DNA of 64,000 bases from Flavobacterium piscisymbiosum (GCF_020905295.1 NZ_JAJJMM010000001.1:5146001-5210000); one strand, 5' to 3'; positions 26,205 to 35,061 are shown, counted from the first letter of the stretch. The notes: generated from the letters alone by a model not told the origin. A program made the numbers and translations.

Positions 26205-27152
26205 TTGAAAAAATCAAAAAAACAGTTCCTGAAAAAATCGATTACAATTCTTGCCTTGTTTGCAAGTGCCACATTTCAGGTACAGGCTCAAAATAATGTA
26301 ATCATCCCGCTTTGGAATAAAATACCAGACGAAATCAAAGCAGCCGATTACAAAGAAAACGAAAGTATTAAGGATGGAAAAGTCCAAAGTACAAGTCTGG
26401 TTTCTGTTCCCACATTAAGTATCTTTTTACCTAAAAAAAGTAAAACCAATCAGGCCGCAGTTATCATTTTTCCTGGCGGAGGGTATCAACATTTGGCAAT
26501 TGATAAAGAAGGAACCAAAGTAGCCGAATGGTTTAATAGTCTGGGCATTGTTGGTATTGTAGTTAAATATCGACTGCCAAATGATAAGATTATGAAAAAC
26601 AAAAACATTGGCCCTTTGCAAGATGCCCAGGAAGCTGTGCGTTATGTGAGACAAAATGCTGCAAAGTATAATATTGATACTAATAAAATTGGAATTTTAG
26701 GATTTTCTGCTGGAGGACATTTGGCATCTACACTGGCTACACATTACGACGAAAAAACATATGAAACCACTTTTAAAGTCAGTGCCCGTCCAGATTTTTC
26801 TCTTTTAATCTATCCTGTAATATCCATGCAAAATGATATTACCCACAAGGGCTCGCAAACTAGTTTGCTAGGCAATAATCCTTCTCAGGAATTGCTTGAT
26901 ACGTTTTCGAATGAAAAAAGGGTAACCGCACAAACTCCGCCAACTTTTTTGGTGCATGCAACAGACGATACGACTGTTTTACCCGAAAACAGTATCAATT
27001 TTTACTTAGCGCTTAAAAACAATGGCGTTCCCGCTGAATTGCATATTTATGAAAAAGGCGGACATGGTTTTGGCCTGGGCATAAAAGATACCAGCAAGTT
27101 CTGGACTCGAGATTGTGAAGAATGGCTTAGAAGTCAGGGATTAACTAAATAA
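26205..27152 (+). CDS. Secreted alpha/beta hydrolase, probable acetylesterase
   Basis: This 315-residue secreted esterase of the BD-FAE/acetylxylan-esterase type has a signal peptide ending TFQVQAQ near 29. The oxyanion motif FPGGGYQHLA near 90 is followed by RLPNDK, the nucleophile elbow GFSAGGH near 164, the acid in HATDDTTV and the His in GGHGFGLG near 288. The start codon is TTG (26205-26207); no ATG exists nearby and the signal peptide begins directly after it. A -7 box at 26154-26161 stands about 44 bp upstream. Its location beside the hexuronate transporter suggests deacetylation of pectin or attached xylan, but it lacks the LacI operator, so regulation may differ. Confidence 0.82.
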   Translation: MKKSKKQFLKKSITILALFASATFQVQAQNNVIIPLWNKIPDEIKAADYKENESIKDGKVQSTSLVSVPTLSIFLPKKSKTNQAAVIIFPGGGYQHLAIDKEGTKVAEWFNSLGIVGIVVKYRLPNDKIMKNKNIGPLQDAQEAVRYVRQNAAKYNIDTNKIGILGFSAGGHLASTLATHYDEKTYETTFKVSARPDFSLLIYPVISMQNDITHKGSQTSLLGNNPSQELLDTFSNEKRVTAQTPPTFLVHATDDTTVLPENSINFYLALKNNGVPAELHIYEKGGHGFGLGIKDTSKFWTRDCEEWLRSQGLTK

Positions 27153-27300
27153 AATTAATAGGAGTATAATTTTTTACCCTCTCGAAGCATAGAAATAGTG
27201 TTATGAAAATGATTGACCTATCCCCGATAGTCCTGAGGCTTCGGGAGCAAATCCTTTCAGGATCAGGTACGGGATTAGCTTCAATGCATCAAATTAAAAA

Positions 27301-27330
27301 AAAAGGCAAAACTCATAAAGTTTTGCCTTT
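27301..27330. terminator. Bidirectional terminator between convergent genes
   Basis: AAAGGCAAAACT and AGTTTTGCCTTT form a twelve-base perfect stem with a CATAA loop, with an A-run before it. It separates the rightward esterase from the leftward PepSY gene. Upstream (about 27220-27275) are degenerate dispersed repeats containing CCCGATAG and GGCTTCGGGA. Confidence 0.85.
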
Positions 27331-27371
27331 AACCAACATCAAAAACTATAAAAAAACGGATTCCCAATCCG

Positions 27372-28805
27372 TTAAACTGACAATTCTTTCTCTAAGACTT
27401 GTTTAGCTTTGGTAATAGGAATTGCTTTTGTGGCAACTTTTGGAGATGCAGCTGGTTTTTTGCCAAATTTCTGTTTTCCCCACCAAATTAAAAATCCAGT
27501 AATAGGCAAACTGGCAGAGATTAGACTGGCAAAAAAAGCAATAATTTTCCCTGTAAGTCCCAGTACACTTCCTACATGAATATCATAATTCATTCTTCGT
27601 ATTTTGTCTGGTATATTAGCATCGATATATTTTCCTGAAAAAGTTGACTTTATTGAAATCTCTTTTAAAGTCTGCTGATCAAAATTATACCTGTCCATAT
27701 TATAGTAGGTGTTTTTTTGTTTGTAAACAAAAGCTCCAATAGGATCTGCTGGTTTGGCAGGAATAGAAATTAGAATTCCGGCTGCCTGTGGATTTTCTTT
27801 GTTCATCTTCAACAAAACTTTATCAGCCGTAGTAAGATTAAAAGTCCTAACATTTGTAGTGTCTGATTTTGGAGATTCACGGCTTTCGACTAATGGTTTT
27901 CCTCCGGATGTAACCCAGTATAGTGATTTACTCCACCAGTCAAAACTCCATACTAAACCGGTTACAGCAATAAAGAATAGAAAAATACAGCTGTAAAACC
28001 CAAGCACATTATGCAAATCATAATTGACACGTTTGAAACTGGCATCTGTTTTTATTTTAAAACTTTTATTAATAATGGACTTAATCCATTTAGTTGGCCA
28101 CCAAAGCACTATCCCTGAAATTAATAAAATAACAAAAATTATAACCGCCACGCCCACAATTGGCCTTCCTATATTATAAGGTAGCCATAAAGCTCGGTGA
28201 CCGTTTAATATCCATCTGAAAAAATCGGGAGATTCTCCTCTCGAAAAAGATTTTACATTTAATATTTCTCCGGTATACGGATTCATATAAATACTGGTAA
28301 AAACACCACTTCTTCTTTTTCTGGGCTTTTCTTCTTTTTCCCCTTTTTGCTTGCCTTTTCCTTGCGGTTTTAGATCAGATTTTCCTTTTTCACTCCCATT
28401 TTTAGCCGTGTCATTTTTAAAACTTCCTTTTTTTCCTCCTCTTTTATGTTCTCCTTTTTCGTCTTTGCTTTCTTTTTTCTCGATAAAATACCCCACGATA
28501 GCAGCATCCTCTTTTGATCCAAAAGTAACACTTGTGGCATGATTGCCTTTCATGGTTTTATCTGCAATTGTAACTAATTGCGAGGGCAATAAAAAAGCTT
28601 TTTCCTGAGGTTCTACAAAACGCCAGTCTTCGATAAAATCCTTAATTTCGTTTTCAAAAACATAAATACAACCCGTTAAACTAACAATGACCACAATAAT
28701 ACCGGAAGCCAGTCCGAGCCATAAATGCAACCAGGCCATAATACGCTTGAAAAGCGATTTTTTACTTTTTTTCTTATTTGTATTTGATTTTGAAAAAGAA
28801 AACAT
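27372..28805 (-). CDS. PepSY-associated transmembrane protein, probable iron uptake reductase
   Basis: This inner-membrane protein of the PepSY_TM family (PiuB/FoxB-like) has a first helix near 20-45 (MAWLHLWLGLASGIIVVIVSLTGCIYVFENE). A periplasmic PepSY region follows, with a long Lys/Gly/Glu-rich low-complexity insert (about 115-165, KGEHKRGGKKGS... to EEKPRKRRSG). Then come further helices with HRALWLPYNIGRPIVGVAVIIFVILLISGIVLWWP, DLHNVLGFYSCIFLFFIAVTGLVWSFDWWSKSLYW and IHVGSVLGLTGKIIAFFASLISASLPITGFLIWWG. The His residues at helix ends suit heme b or iron handling. An upstream TTG (28842-28844) is open, but ATG 28803-28805 is better. It closes the receptor-DUF4374-PepSY operon, a combination typical of siderophore or heme use. 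Confidence 0.85.
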   Translation of the reverse strand: MFSFSKSNTNKKKSKKSLFKRIMAWLHLWLGLASGIIVVIVSLTGCIYVFENEIKDFIEDWRFVEPQEKAFLLPSQLVTIADKTMKGNHATSVTFGSKEDAAIVGYFIEKKESKDEKGEHKRGGKKGSFKNDTAKNGSEKGKSDLKPQGKGKQKGEKEEKPRKRRSGVFTSIYMNPYTGEILNVKSFSRGESPDFFRWILNGHRALWLPYNIGRPIVGVAVIIFVILLISGIVLWWPTKWIKSIINKSFKIKTDASFKRVNYDLHNVLGFYSCIFLFFIAVTGLVWSFDWWSKSLYWVTSGGKPLVESRESPKSDTTNVRTFNLTTADKVLLKMNKENPQAAGILISIPAKPADPIGAFVYKQKNTYYNMDRYNFDQQTLKEISIKSTFSGKYIDANIPDKIRRMNYDIHVGSVLGLTGKIIAFFASLISASLPITGFLIWWGKQKFGKKPAASPKVATKAIPITKAKQVLEKELSV

Positions 28806-28880
28806 AATTAGTAGCGTATAAAAAGATAAATAAAAAAACCGCAAGCCCCGAAAGGCCTACGGTCCAAAAGAAACCAATTT

Positions 28881-30119
28881 TTAATATTTTAATTTTGCAA
28901 TTGCAGTAATCTGACCACCTTCAACTTTTATTCCTTTAGCAGCAACAGCAGTTGAGCCGTTGATTGTGTAAATCCAGTTTCCTTCAGGAGTATTAATACC
29001 AACAATAGCAGATGTACCGTCTTCGCTAACAAGATTATATCTTTCTACTGTTGTAAAACTAATTGTTTCAGGCGCATTAGTTACCCATGTAAAAGTTTGA
29101 TTGTAAACATCAGCAATTGCCAGTTTAGCAGCACCTTTATTAGTTCCTGCCGTACCATACATTTGTAGCAAAACTTTTCCTTTAGAGATATAGCTGGATG
29201 AAGCAATTTTATATCCTCCTGACTTTTCCTGTACATTAAAGAAATACGTTTTATCAAATTCAGTAGTTCCTTTTTTAATTTTTACCACAGCAGATGGTTT
29301 AGTCGAAGTTACAACAGAATTGCTTGTAGCAACTGCTCCTGAGAAACCGTAAGCATCTCCGTTTTCGTCCTGATACAATCCGTTTGTGAAATAACCTCCT
29401 AAATAACTGGTACGGTTATCCTTGATCACTTTTTCTAATTTAAGTTCTGGATATGTATATACCGCAACCCATGTACTGTCAGGGTTTTTAGTTCCAAAAT
29501 TATCAACTCCGTCACCTTTAATACTCATATAAGGCATATACACTTTTTCGCCCACCTGAGTTGCCCAGGTAAAAAAGGCTCTTTCACCGTTTCCTGCTAA
29601 TTTTTTCGTGTCTTGTTGCGCCTCACCTGTAATAAGTGATTTTTCTGCATCAATTTTATACATTTGAGCAATAGATGCCGCACCGCTTCTTGGAACTTTA
29701 ATCGTTAAAATATCCTTGTTTACAGCTGTAAAAACGTGTACCGTTTCTGCCTGAAAATTAGATTTCTTAATTAACTTTCCTTCTGCATTAAGGTTATAAG
29801 TTGTTACAGCACCAGGATTTCCTTGTCCGTATAATAAACTAAAAAAATTATTTTGCGCTGTAATGTAATAGCGGTAAGATCCGTCTTGTTCGATACCATT
29901 ACCGGTTGTAGTAATAGACCCTTTAGAAATATCATCAGCAGTTAACAAATAATCTGCAATTCCTGCTGCTCCCGTAGTGGCAGTAATTATATATTTTGTT
30001 TTTCCGGTGTCTACTCCACCGCCTGTTTCATTTCCGGGTTTATCAGAATCACTACTACAAGAGAACGTTGTAAAAGCTACTAAAGCTGAGAACAAAATTA
30101 ATTTGCTACTTTTTTTCAT
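28881..30119 (-). CDS. DUF4374 lipoprotein of iron uptake loci
   Basis: This 412-residue lipoprotein (VAFTTFSCSSDSDKPGNETGGG, Cys near 21 with acidic residues after it) is probably surface exposed. The body is a beta-propeller-like repeat protein with blocks such as YIITATTGAAGIADYLLTADDISKGSIT near 43-70, SYRYYITAQNNFFSLLYGQGNPG, and TYPELKLEKVIKDNRTSYLG. It resembles DUF4374, which is regularly encoded between a TonB-dependent receptor and a PepSY protein in Bacteroidota. That neighbourhood is reproduced exactly here, with gaps of 24 bp to the receptor and 75 bp to the PepSY gene. A ligand-handing role at the cell surface is inferred. Confidence 0.85.
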   Translation of the reverse strand: MKKSSKLILFSALVAFTTFSCSSDSDKPGNETGGGVDTGKTKYIITATTGAAGIADYLLTADDISKGSITTTGNGIEQDGSYRYYITAQNNFFSLLYGQGNPGAVTTYNLNAEGKLIKKSNFQAETVHVFTAVNKDILTIKVPRSGAASIAQMYKIDAEKSLITGEAQQDTKKLAGNGERAFFTWATQVGEKVYMPYMSIKGDGVDNFGTKNPDSTWVAVYTYPELKLEKVIKDNRTSYLGGYFTNGLYQDENGDAYGFSGAVATSNSVVTSTKPSAVVKIKKGTTEFDKTYFFNVQEKSGGYKIASSSYISKGKVLLQMYGTAGTNKGAAKLAIADVYNQTFTWVTNAPETISFTTVERYNLVSEDGTSAIVGINTPEGNWIYTINGSTAVAAKGIKVEGGQITAIAKLKY

Positions 30120-30143
30120 GTTATTATGGTTTGAATTATTAAA

Positions 30144-32537
30144 TTATTTACGTGATTTATCGAAAAAATATCTGAATTTGAGGTAAAAGCCACGACTTGG
30201 TTTTTGCAACGAAAAGTTGTCGTACAGCTTATTGTCTAATGCATTTTTACATTCAAAAGCTATATTGTATTTTCCGTCTGCAAGCGTGTAAACAATATTT
30301 ATATCGTGATTAAACTGTGTTGGAATATCCAGTTTACTAGACTGAATACCACGGCTTGGCCATGACAAATAATAATCATAGACATAAAGAAGATTGTATC
30401 CTACAGATAAATTATTTCCTTTTTTTATAAAATCATTAAAAAATATCGTCGCATCAAAATTTCCAAATAAATAGGGGATGTTTGGCACCCTGTCTTTGTA
30501 AAAAAGCGATACATATTCCTGACCTGGCTCAAATTTTGTCATGTTACGAAGATTTTGATAAGTCATATTTACACCTGCAGTAAATCGGTTTTTGTATGAA
30601 TATCGAATCTCTGTATCTACTCCGTAATTAGTCACTCGGCCCTGATTGACGTTGGTTTGCATGGTTTGATTTATATTCAGCTCAGAACGTATAAAATCTG
30701 TAGCATCCCGATACAAAAAGTTCAGATCAAATGTCATGGCATTTACTTTTCTAAAGCTAGTTTGATAACTCACTCCAGCATTAAAATTATTACTGGTCTC
30801 CGGTTTAAGGTCAAGATTTCCGGCAATATTTTCATTTACGTTTCCAAAGATTTCCTGTGGATTTGGTAAACGGTAACTTTTTTCGAAAGATCCTTTTACC
30901 TGCAAATTTTGTCTGATATAGTAGCTTGTTGCTCCACCATATCCCATTACAGAAGTATGGTCTACATACTGCTGGTATGCAATATCTCCGGTATTTCCAG
31001 ATGGGTTATAACTTCTGGAATAAGTCGTTTTTAGAGAATAATCTTTTAAGAATACAGATGTACTCCACTTCTCGTTATAATCAAACTTATAACCTAGTCC
31101 TATTACATTTTTTTGTGATTTTTTAGGTTGTTTGTACACTAAAGATTCAGGAACCAACTCATCACTTTCTTTACGATCAAAAGTGTTGAAGGTATTATTT
31201 AACATAAATGAATGTCTCTCGTTCAAACTATAAGTGGCATTTGCTGTAGCAATTCCGTTATTGTTTTTGAATTTACGCAACGTGCGACTGCGCTCTCCTC
31301 CTAAACCGTCAAACTTTCTGCTCTCGCCAAACCAGTTATATCTGATATATACGGTATCAATATTTTTTTCTTCTCCAAAATTAAAATTCCCCGTAAGGTT
31401 AAAATTCAACCCTTTTGTAAAAAGATCTTTAACCTGATATTTTACAGTTGGCATCAGGATATTTCCTTTTGAATAAACAGATCCAAACACACTTTCCATT
31501 CTTGCTCCTGTTTGAATGTCTGCTTTATTTTGACCTGCTGTAAGGCCAAATAACAATTTATCAGCATATTTTTTTCCAGTAATTCCAATGTTTACAACCA
31601 CAGTTTCGTTATGGTAATTATCATGAAATCTTCGTACACGCTGATTTGGATAATATTGACCCGAAAACAAATTGGCTGCATCAACATTGACCCAATAATT
31701 ATTATCAGAATAATTTTGAAAAGCATTTATTTCTGTCGTAAATCCGCTTTTAGCAGTATAACCCGCATTTACAGCAGAACGATGCGTATTAAAAGATCCA
31801 AAAGAATAAGATGCATCAACATAAGTTCTTGGTTTGCTATTTGTCACAATATTCACCGCACCTCCTAAAGCATCACCGCCCAGCCAAATGGGTACAACAC
31901 CTTTGTAAACTTCGACACGATCAGCAAGATTTACAGGAATATTATTCAGCTGAAAAGAAGATCCAAAATTATCCATGGGAACTCCATCAATAAAAACCTT
32001 GATTTGATTTCCCGAGAAACCATTTATCGAAAGTTCTGATCTTGAACCTACTCCACCAGCTTCACGGACACGAACACCGGAAACTCTGTCTAAAGCATGA
32101 GACAAATCAAGCGTAGTATTATGAAGCTTTTTAGCATCAAGAGCCGTTACATTATAAGCTTGTTTATTTACTTTATCGGTTGCTGTACGTCCTAAAACCG
32201 TAACACTTTCCAATTCGTTTAATTCATTTTCTAAGCGAACCTTAAAATTGACATCTGCCGATGAAACTTCAATATTTTTTTTATAGTTCGAAAAACCAAT
32301 TGCAGTGATTTTTAAAGTGTACTTTCCCGGCTTTATATTTTTGAAAATAAAACTCCCATTTTCATCCGAAATCATGCTGAAGTTCGTTTTTTCGATACTT
32401 ATCGTGGCATACGGAATTGTTTGTCCGGAATTTTCTGTTACCTCTCCAATGACGAAAAAACCCTGATTTTGCTGGGAATGCGATAAGACCGAAAAGAAAA
32501 AAAATATACTAAAAAATAAAAATTTGTGAGTTGTCAT
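30144..32537 (-). CDS. TonB-dependent receptor, probable siderophore/iron type
   Basis: This is a 797-residue outer-membrane receptor. It has a signal peptide ending SVLSHSQQ, then a carboxypeptidase-D-like domain (GEVTENSGQTIPYATISIEKTNF...GKYTLKITAIGFSNYKK, about 30-95). The plug (LDLSHALDRVSGVRVREAGGVGSRSELSINGFSGNQIKVFIDGVPMDNFG, then VEVYKGVVPIWLGGDALGGAVNIVT) spans about 140-235, and the barrel ends KFRYFFDKSRK. It is much shorter than SusC-type proteins and has no SusD partner, which fits metal-chelate import. It is the first gene of its operon with an exact -7 box (TACTTTTG on the minus strand, 32573-32580) and a divergent AraC regulator. The specific ligand is unknown. Confidence 0.9.
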   Translation of the reverse strand: MTTHKFLFFSIFFFFSVLSHSQQNQGFFVIGEVTENSGQTIPYATISIEKTNFSMISDENGSFIFKNIKPGKYTLKITAIGFSNYKKNIEVSSADVNFKVRLENELNELESVTVLGRTATDKVNKQAYNVTALDAKKLHNTTLDLSHALDRVSGVRVREAGGVGSRSELSINGFSGNQIKVFIDGVPMDNFGSSFQLNNIPVNLADRVEVYKGVVPIWLGGDALGGAVNIVTNSKPRTYVDASYSFGSFNTHRSAVNAGYTAKSGFTTEINAFQNYSDNNYWVNVDAANLFSGQYYPNQRVRRFHDNYHNETVVVNIGITGKKYADKLLFGLTAGQNKADIQTGARMESVFGSVYSKGNILMPTVKYQVKDLFTKGLNFNLTGNFNFGEEKNIDTVYIRYNWFGESRKFDGLGGERSRTLRKFKNNNGIATANATYSLNERHSFMLNNTFNTFDRKESDELVPESLVYKQPKKSQKNVIGLGYKFDYNEKWSTSVFLKDYSLKTTYSRSYNPSGNTGDIAYQQYVDHTSVMGYGGATSYYIRQNLQVKGSFEKSYRLPNPQEIFGNVNENIAGNLDLKPETSNNFNAGVSYQTSFRKVNAMTFDLNFLYRDATDFIRSELNINQTMQTNVNQGRVTNYGVDTEIRYSYKNRFTAGVNMTYQNLRNMTKFEPGQEYVSLFYKDRVPNIPYLFGNFDATIFFNDFIKKGNNLSVGYNLLYVYDYYLSWPSRGIQSSKLDIPTQFNHDINIVYTLADGKYNIAFECKNALDNKLYDNFSLQKPSRGFYLKFRYFFDKSRK

Positions 32538-32572
32538 ATCTTTAATTAGACTAATTATAAATAACTTTGGCG

Positions 32573-32640
32573 CAAAAGTACCATCAACAACTCGAAAAAA
32601 GATAGGGAAAAACGGATTATTATTTTGTAAAAACGGATTA
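32573..32640 (-). promoter_or_regulatory. Receptor promoter with a 21-bp-spaced direct repeat, candidate AraC site
   Basis: The minus strand reads TACTTTTG at 32573-32580, matching TAnnTTTG. Upstream of it the plus strand has AAAAACGGATTA at 32608-32619 and again at 32629-32640; the repeats extend to about 20 bases each with TATTTTG tails, exactly 21 bp apart (two helical turns). Direct repeats at this spacing suit an AraC-family activator. They sit roughly 40-75 bp upstream of the predicted receptor start site and overlap the 5' edge of the regulator gene. Confidence 0.7.
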
Positions 32641-32644
32641 TATT

Positions 32645-33676
32645 TTGAAGATCAAATCGAAAATTTTAGCACACGAAAAGTCACTTATTCAAATTGAAAT
32701 TGGTGACACTTATTACCCAAAAAATTATTTAACAGAAGAGAATGTAAATATAAAAAATGGTGATTCAGAACAAATTAAGAGCCATCATTTAATCACCGAA
32801 GGAATGGTTTTGCTTGATACACAAATGCTCTTTTCAACGCCTCAAACTATCATTTTTGAAATTGATGAAGAATCTGTGGTGATGAATTTTATTTACTGCA
32901 ATAACGTCGAAACTCATATTGATGAATTAGAAACAGAAAAATATTCAAAAAAGAATACTCATAATATATTTTACGCTACAAAATATAAAGCAACTATAAA
33001 AATACCTGCCTTTGAAGAAATTAATTACTTTTCTATAATCTTGTCAAAAGACTTTTATTACAATATCATCAATGAAGATTGGGAACTTCATGAGAAATTT
33101 TCAAAAAATATCCTGCTTAAAAAATCGAGCTATCTTACTTCGAAATATATTCCCTTTACGCCGGCAATTCAATGGGTGATTCACGAAATAAAGAACTGTA
33201 ACCGTCAGGGTGCCCTAAAAAAAATGTATATCGAAACTAAGATCAGGGAACTGCTTATACATCAGCTTGAAACAATCATTACCATACCCATACAAAAAGA
33301 TTTAATTGATGAAGACGATTACAATAAATTATTAGAAGCCAAACAAATACTAGACAACGATTATGTTCACGCACCAACATTGGCAGAACTTTCAAGGTTG
33401 ATTTCGCTAAATGAATTTAAACTAAAAAAAGGGTTTAAAGCTTGTTTTGGAACTACCGTGAAAAGTTATATTATTAAACTCAGAATGGAGCATGCCAAAG
33501 AATTATTTCAGAATAAAGCTTCGACAGTTAGTGATGTAGCATACAAATGTGGCTATAAAGATGTGTCTCATTTTTCGGCAGCTTTTAAAAACTTCTATGG
33601 TTTTTCACCTCAAAAGTTCAAAATCAATTGGGACCATATTCATTTTTGGATTACGGGAATTTTACTGTTAAGCTAA
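32645..33676 (+). CDS. AraC family regulator, probably of the adjacent iron receptor operon
   Basis: This 343-residue regulator has an N-terminal sensing region of no recognisable motif (1-230) and a C-terminal AraC double helix-turn-helix (about 235-330: DNDYVHAPTLAELSRLISLNEFKLKKGFKACFGTTVKSYIIKLRMEHAKELF, then VSDVAYKCGYKDVSHFSAAFKNFYGFSPQKFK). It resembles the PchR type that controls siderophore receptors. The start is TTG (32645-32647): a TAG stop lies in frame at 32603 and there is no ATG between. The direct repeats end five bases before this start, so autoregulation is likely. Its C-terminus carries about ten extra hydrophobic residues after the DNA-binding domain. Confidence 0.88.
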   Translation: MKIKSKILAHEKSLIQIEIGDTYYPKNYLTEENVNIKNGDSEQIKSHHLITEGMVLLDTQMLFSTPQTIIFEIDEESVVMNFIYCNNVETHIDELETEKYSKKNTHNIFYATKYKATIKIPAFEEINYFSIILSKDFYYNIINEDWELHEKFSKNILLKKSSYLTSKYIPFTPAIQWVIHEIKNCNRQGALKKMYIETKIRELLIHQLETIITIPIQKDLIDEDDYNKLLEAKQILDNDYVHAPTLAELSRLISLNEFKLKKGFKACFGTTVKSYIIKLRMEHAKELFQNKASTVSDVAYKCGYKDVSHFSAAFKNFYGFSPQKFKINWDHIHFWITGILLLS

Positions 33677-33683
33677 TAAAAAA

Positions 33684-33722
33684 AGGGTTTTCAGACTTTG
33701 ATTAACAAAATCTAAAAACCCT
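33684..33722. terminator. Long hairpin after the AraC gene
   Basis: Seventeen-base arms (AGGGTTTTCAGACTTTG and CAAAATCTAAAAACCCT) pair with two mismatches around an ATTAA loop, 7 bp past the stop. The T-run lies on the minus-strand side; rightward only A/T-rich DNA follows. The next 400 bp (33723-34123) hold no gene that I can support. Confidence 0.6.
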
Positions 33723-34123
33723 ATAAAAATTAGACTTTCTTGTATGTCTTGCAAACTTATACAAAGATAACCACTATGAAATGGTGTCAAATTTTCATTC
33801 TAAAAAAAATGTTTCTCCAAAAACAGTAACATAGAAATTAAAAAATGCTGTTTAAAAAGGCAAAAACAACGTCAATATCAATTTCTATAACACAAATCTA
33901 CAAGCTCCTTTAGAGAAAACATTACGGGTTTCCACATTTGGTACTCTTTTTTTTCTCTTATTTATAATCATTCAATTTTAATTTATTGTTTTACTTGACA
34001 TTACGCCTCTTTTTCAAACAATTATAACTTATTTTTTTTTTATAAAAATTATTATTTCTAAAAAAAATGATATAGAAATCCTACAGCTGAATCTCCAAAT
34101 TAGCTTTCAAAAATTGAAACTTA

Positions 34124-34460
34124 ATTTCTTGTCCTAGATTAAGCGACTACTTTTTAGCTTAGTAATACATTTGTCAAATAAATGAATCGTTCTTTTTAAA
34201 ACTGAATCTAAAACCTGAAAAACATACTTCGACTAAAGATTAATTTCTTGTCCTGGATTAAGCCAAGCTTTTTGAGTTAACCAATACATTTGTCAAACAA
34301 ATTATTAGTTCTTAAAAAAAGCTGCCATCTTAAACCTGAAATCATCAAATTGTAGAAAATTACATTTCTTGTCCTAGATTAAGCGAACAAAATTGAATTA
34401 ACGAATACATTTGTAAAACAAATTACAAGTTCTATCCAACTGAAAAATTAAAGCCTAAAA
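34124..34460 (+). repeat. Three tandem ~120-bp promoter-like units
   Basis: Units begin at 34124, 34243 and 34364 (spacing 119 and 121 bp). Each has box A (ATTTCTTGTCC, A or G at the next position but one, then GATTAAGC; 21 bases), a spacer of exactly 19 bases with unconserved sequence, and box B AATACATTTGT followed by MAAAYAAAT. Box B contains TACATTTG, an exact TAnnTTTG -7 element (34166-34173, 34285-34292, 34406-34413). It also contains the inverted repeat ATTTGT-N3-ACAAAT (one mismatch in unit 1). Weaker shared blocks AGTTCT and TAAACCTGAAA follow. No ORF is present. This fills most of the 33677-34517 gap. Confidence 0.85.
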
Positions 34461-34517
34461 AAAACTTAGTAACTTAATAACTCAGCCTCTTAGAAACTTA
34501 AACAAAAAAAAACGATT

Positions 34518-34832
34518 ATGAAAACTCTTGAATTCTTATTACTCGGAAAAAACGAAGCGATCCTGGCCATTTTACTTCGACTTGTAAATGCAGATGAAAA
34601 CTGGAACGCAGTTGCTTTTCATCACGAGAATGAAGCTCAGGAATACTTTCAAAATCACAAAATCGACATTGTTCTTTTGAGTTCCGGAATCGAAGATCAT
34701 GTCGAAAAAAAGTTCACTTCTTTTTGTTTAGAACAACAACCCGAAGTCGAAGTAATTGAACATTTTGGAGGAGGAAGCGGTTTATTAAAATCAGAAATCC
34801 TTCACCGATTACATCTAAAAGGAAAAATTTAG
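34518..34832 (+). CDS. Small receiver-like protein of unknown function
   Basis: This 104-residue protein has no signal peptide. Its pattern resembles half to two thirds of a response-regulator receiver domain: a hydrophobic first strand (EFLLLGKN), a helix (AILAILLRLVNAD), NWNAVAFHHENEAQEYFQNHKIDIVLLSSGIEDH where IDIVLLSSG takes the place of the phospho-Asp strand, and a Gly-rich C-terminal part (EHFGGGSGLLKSEILHRLHLKG). The acceptor Asp position holds Ser, so phosphorylation seems unlikely. It stands alone between the triple promoter array and its own terminator, with an AT-rich leader of about 100 bases from the last promoter box. I do not recognise a named family. Confidence 0.65.
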   Translation: MKTLEFLLLGKNEAILAILLRLVNADENWNAVAFHHENEAQEYFQNHKIDIVLLSSGIEDHVEKKFTSFCLEQQPEVEVIEHFGGGSGLLKSEILHRLHLKGKI

Positions 34833-34853
34833 GTAGCAGAATTTTCCTTTTTT
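34817..34853 (+). terminator. Terminator overlapping the end of the receiver-like gene
   Basis: The last codons (AAAAGGAAAAATT) pair with AATTTTCCTTTTTT after an eight-base loop, giving a stem with a small bulge and a terminal T-run. It makes the receiver-like gene monocistronic and separates it from the hydrolase gene. Confidence 0.65.
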
Positions 34854-34908
34854 AAATTCATTAAAAAGCTTTAAAGCATTTCATTCACGAATATCCAATA
34901 AAAAATTG

Positions 34909-34920
34909 ACGATATATCGT
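34909..34920. promoter_or_regulatory. 12-bp palindrome upstream of the isochorismatase-fold gene
   Basis: ACGATATATCGT is a perfect palindrome 141 bp before the next start codon. It is a candidate operator for the following three-gene set. No matching -7 element is evident next to it, so confidence is low. Confidence 0.3.
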
Positions 34921-35061
34921 TAGGAACTTTATTGCCTTTTTTGAAAAAACCTTTAAAATCAAAACATTACAAACAAAGCATTTAATCTGAATGCAAAACA
35001 CTGAAAATCAAATACAAAATATTTTAAAAAACCTTTTTATTCACAACAAAAATAAATTATC

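Noticed and set aside
26235..26246. ATCGATTACA match resembling the LacI operator.
   Set aside because: Only one half of the palindrome matches, it lies inside the esterase coding sequence, and there is no -7 box next to it.
27203..27406. A 67-residue plus-strand ORF in the spacer between the esterase and PepSY genes.
   Set aside because: It runs through degenerate repeats and the bidirectional terminator into the antisense of the PepSY gene. No family or promoter supports it.
34124..34460. Direct repeats that might be a CRISPR array.
   Set aside because: Unit length is ~120 bp, similarity extends through several separate blocks, spacer-like parts have no uniform CRISPR size, and no cas gene is present.
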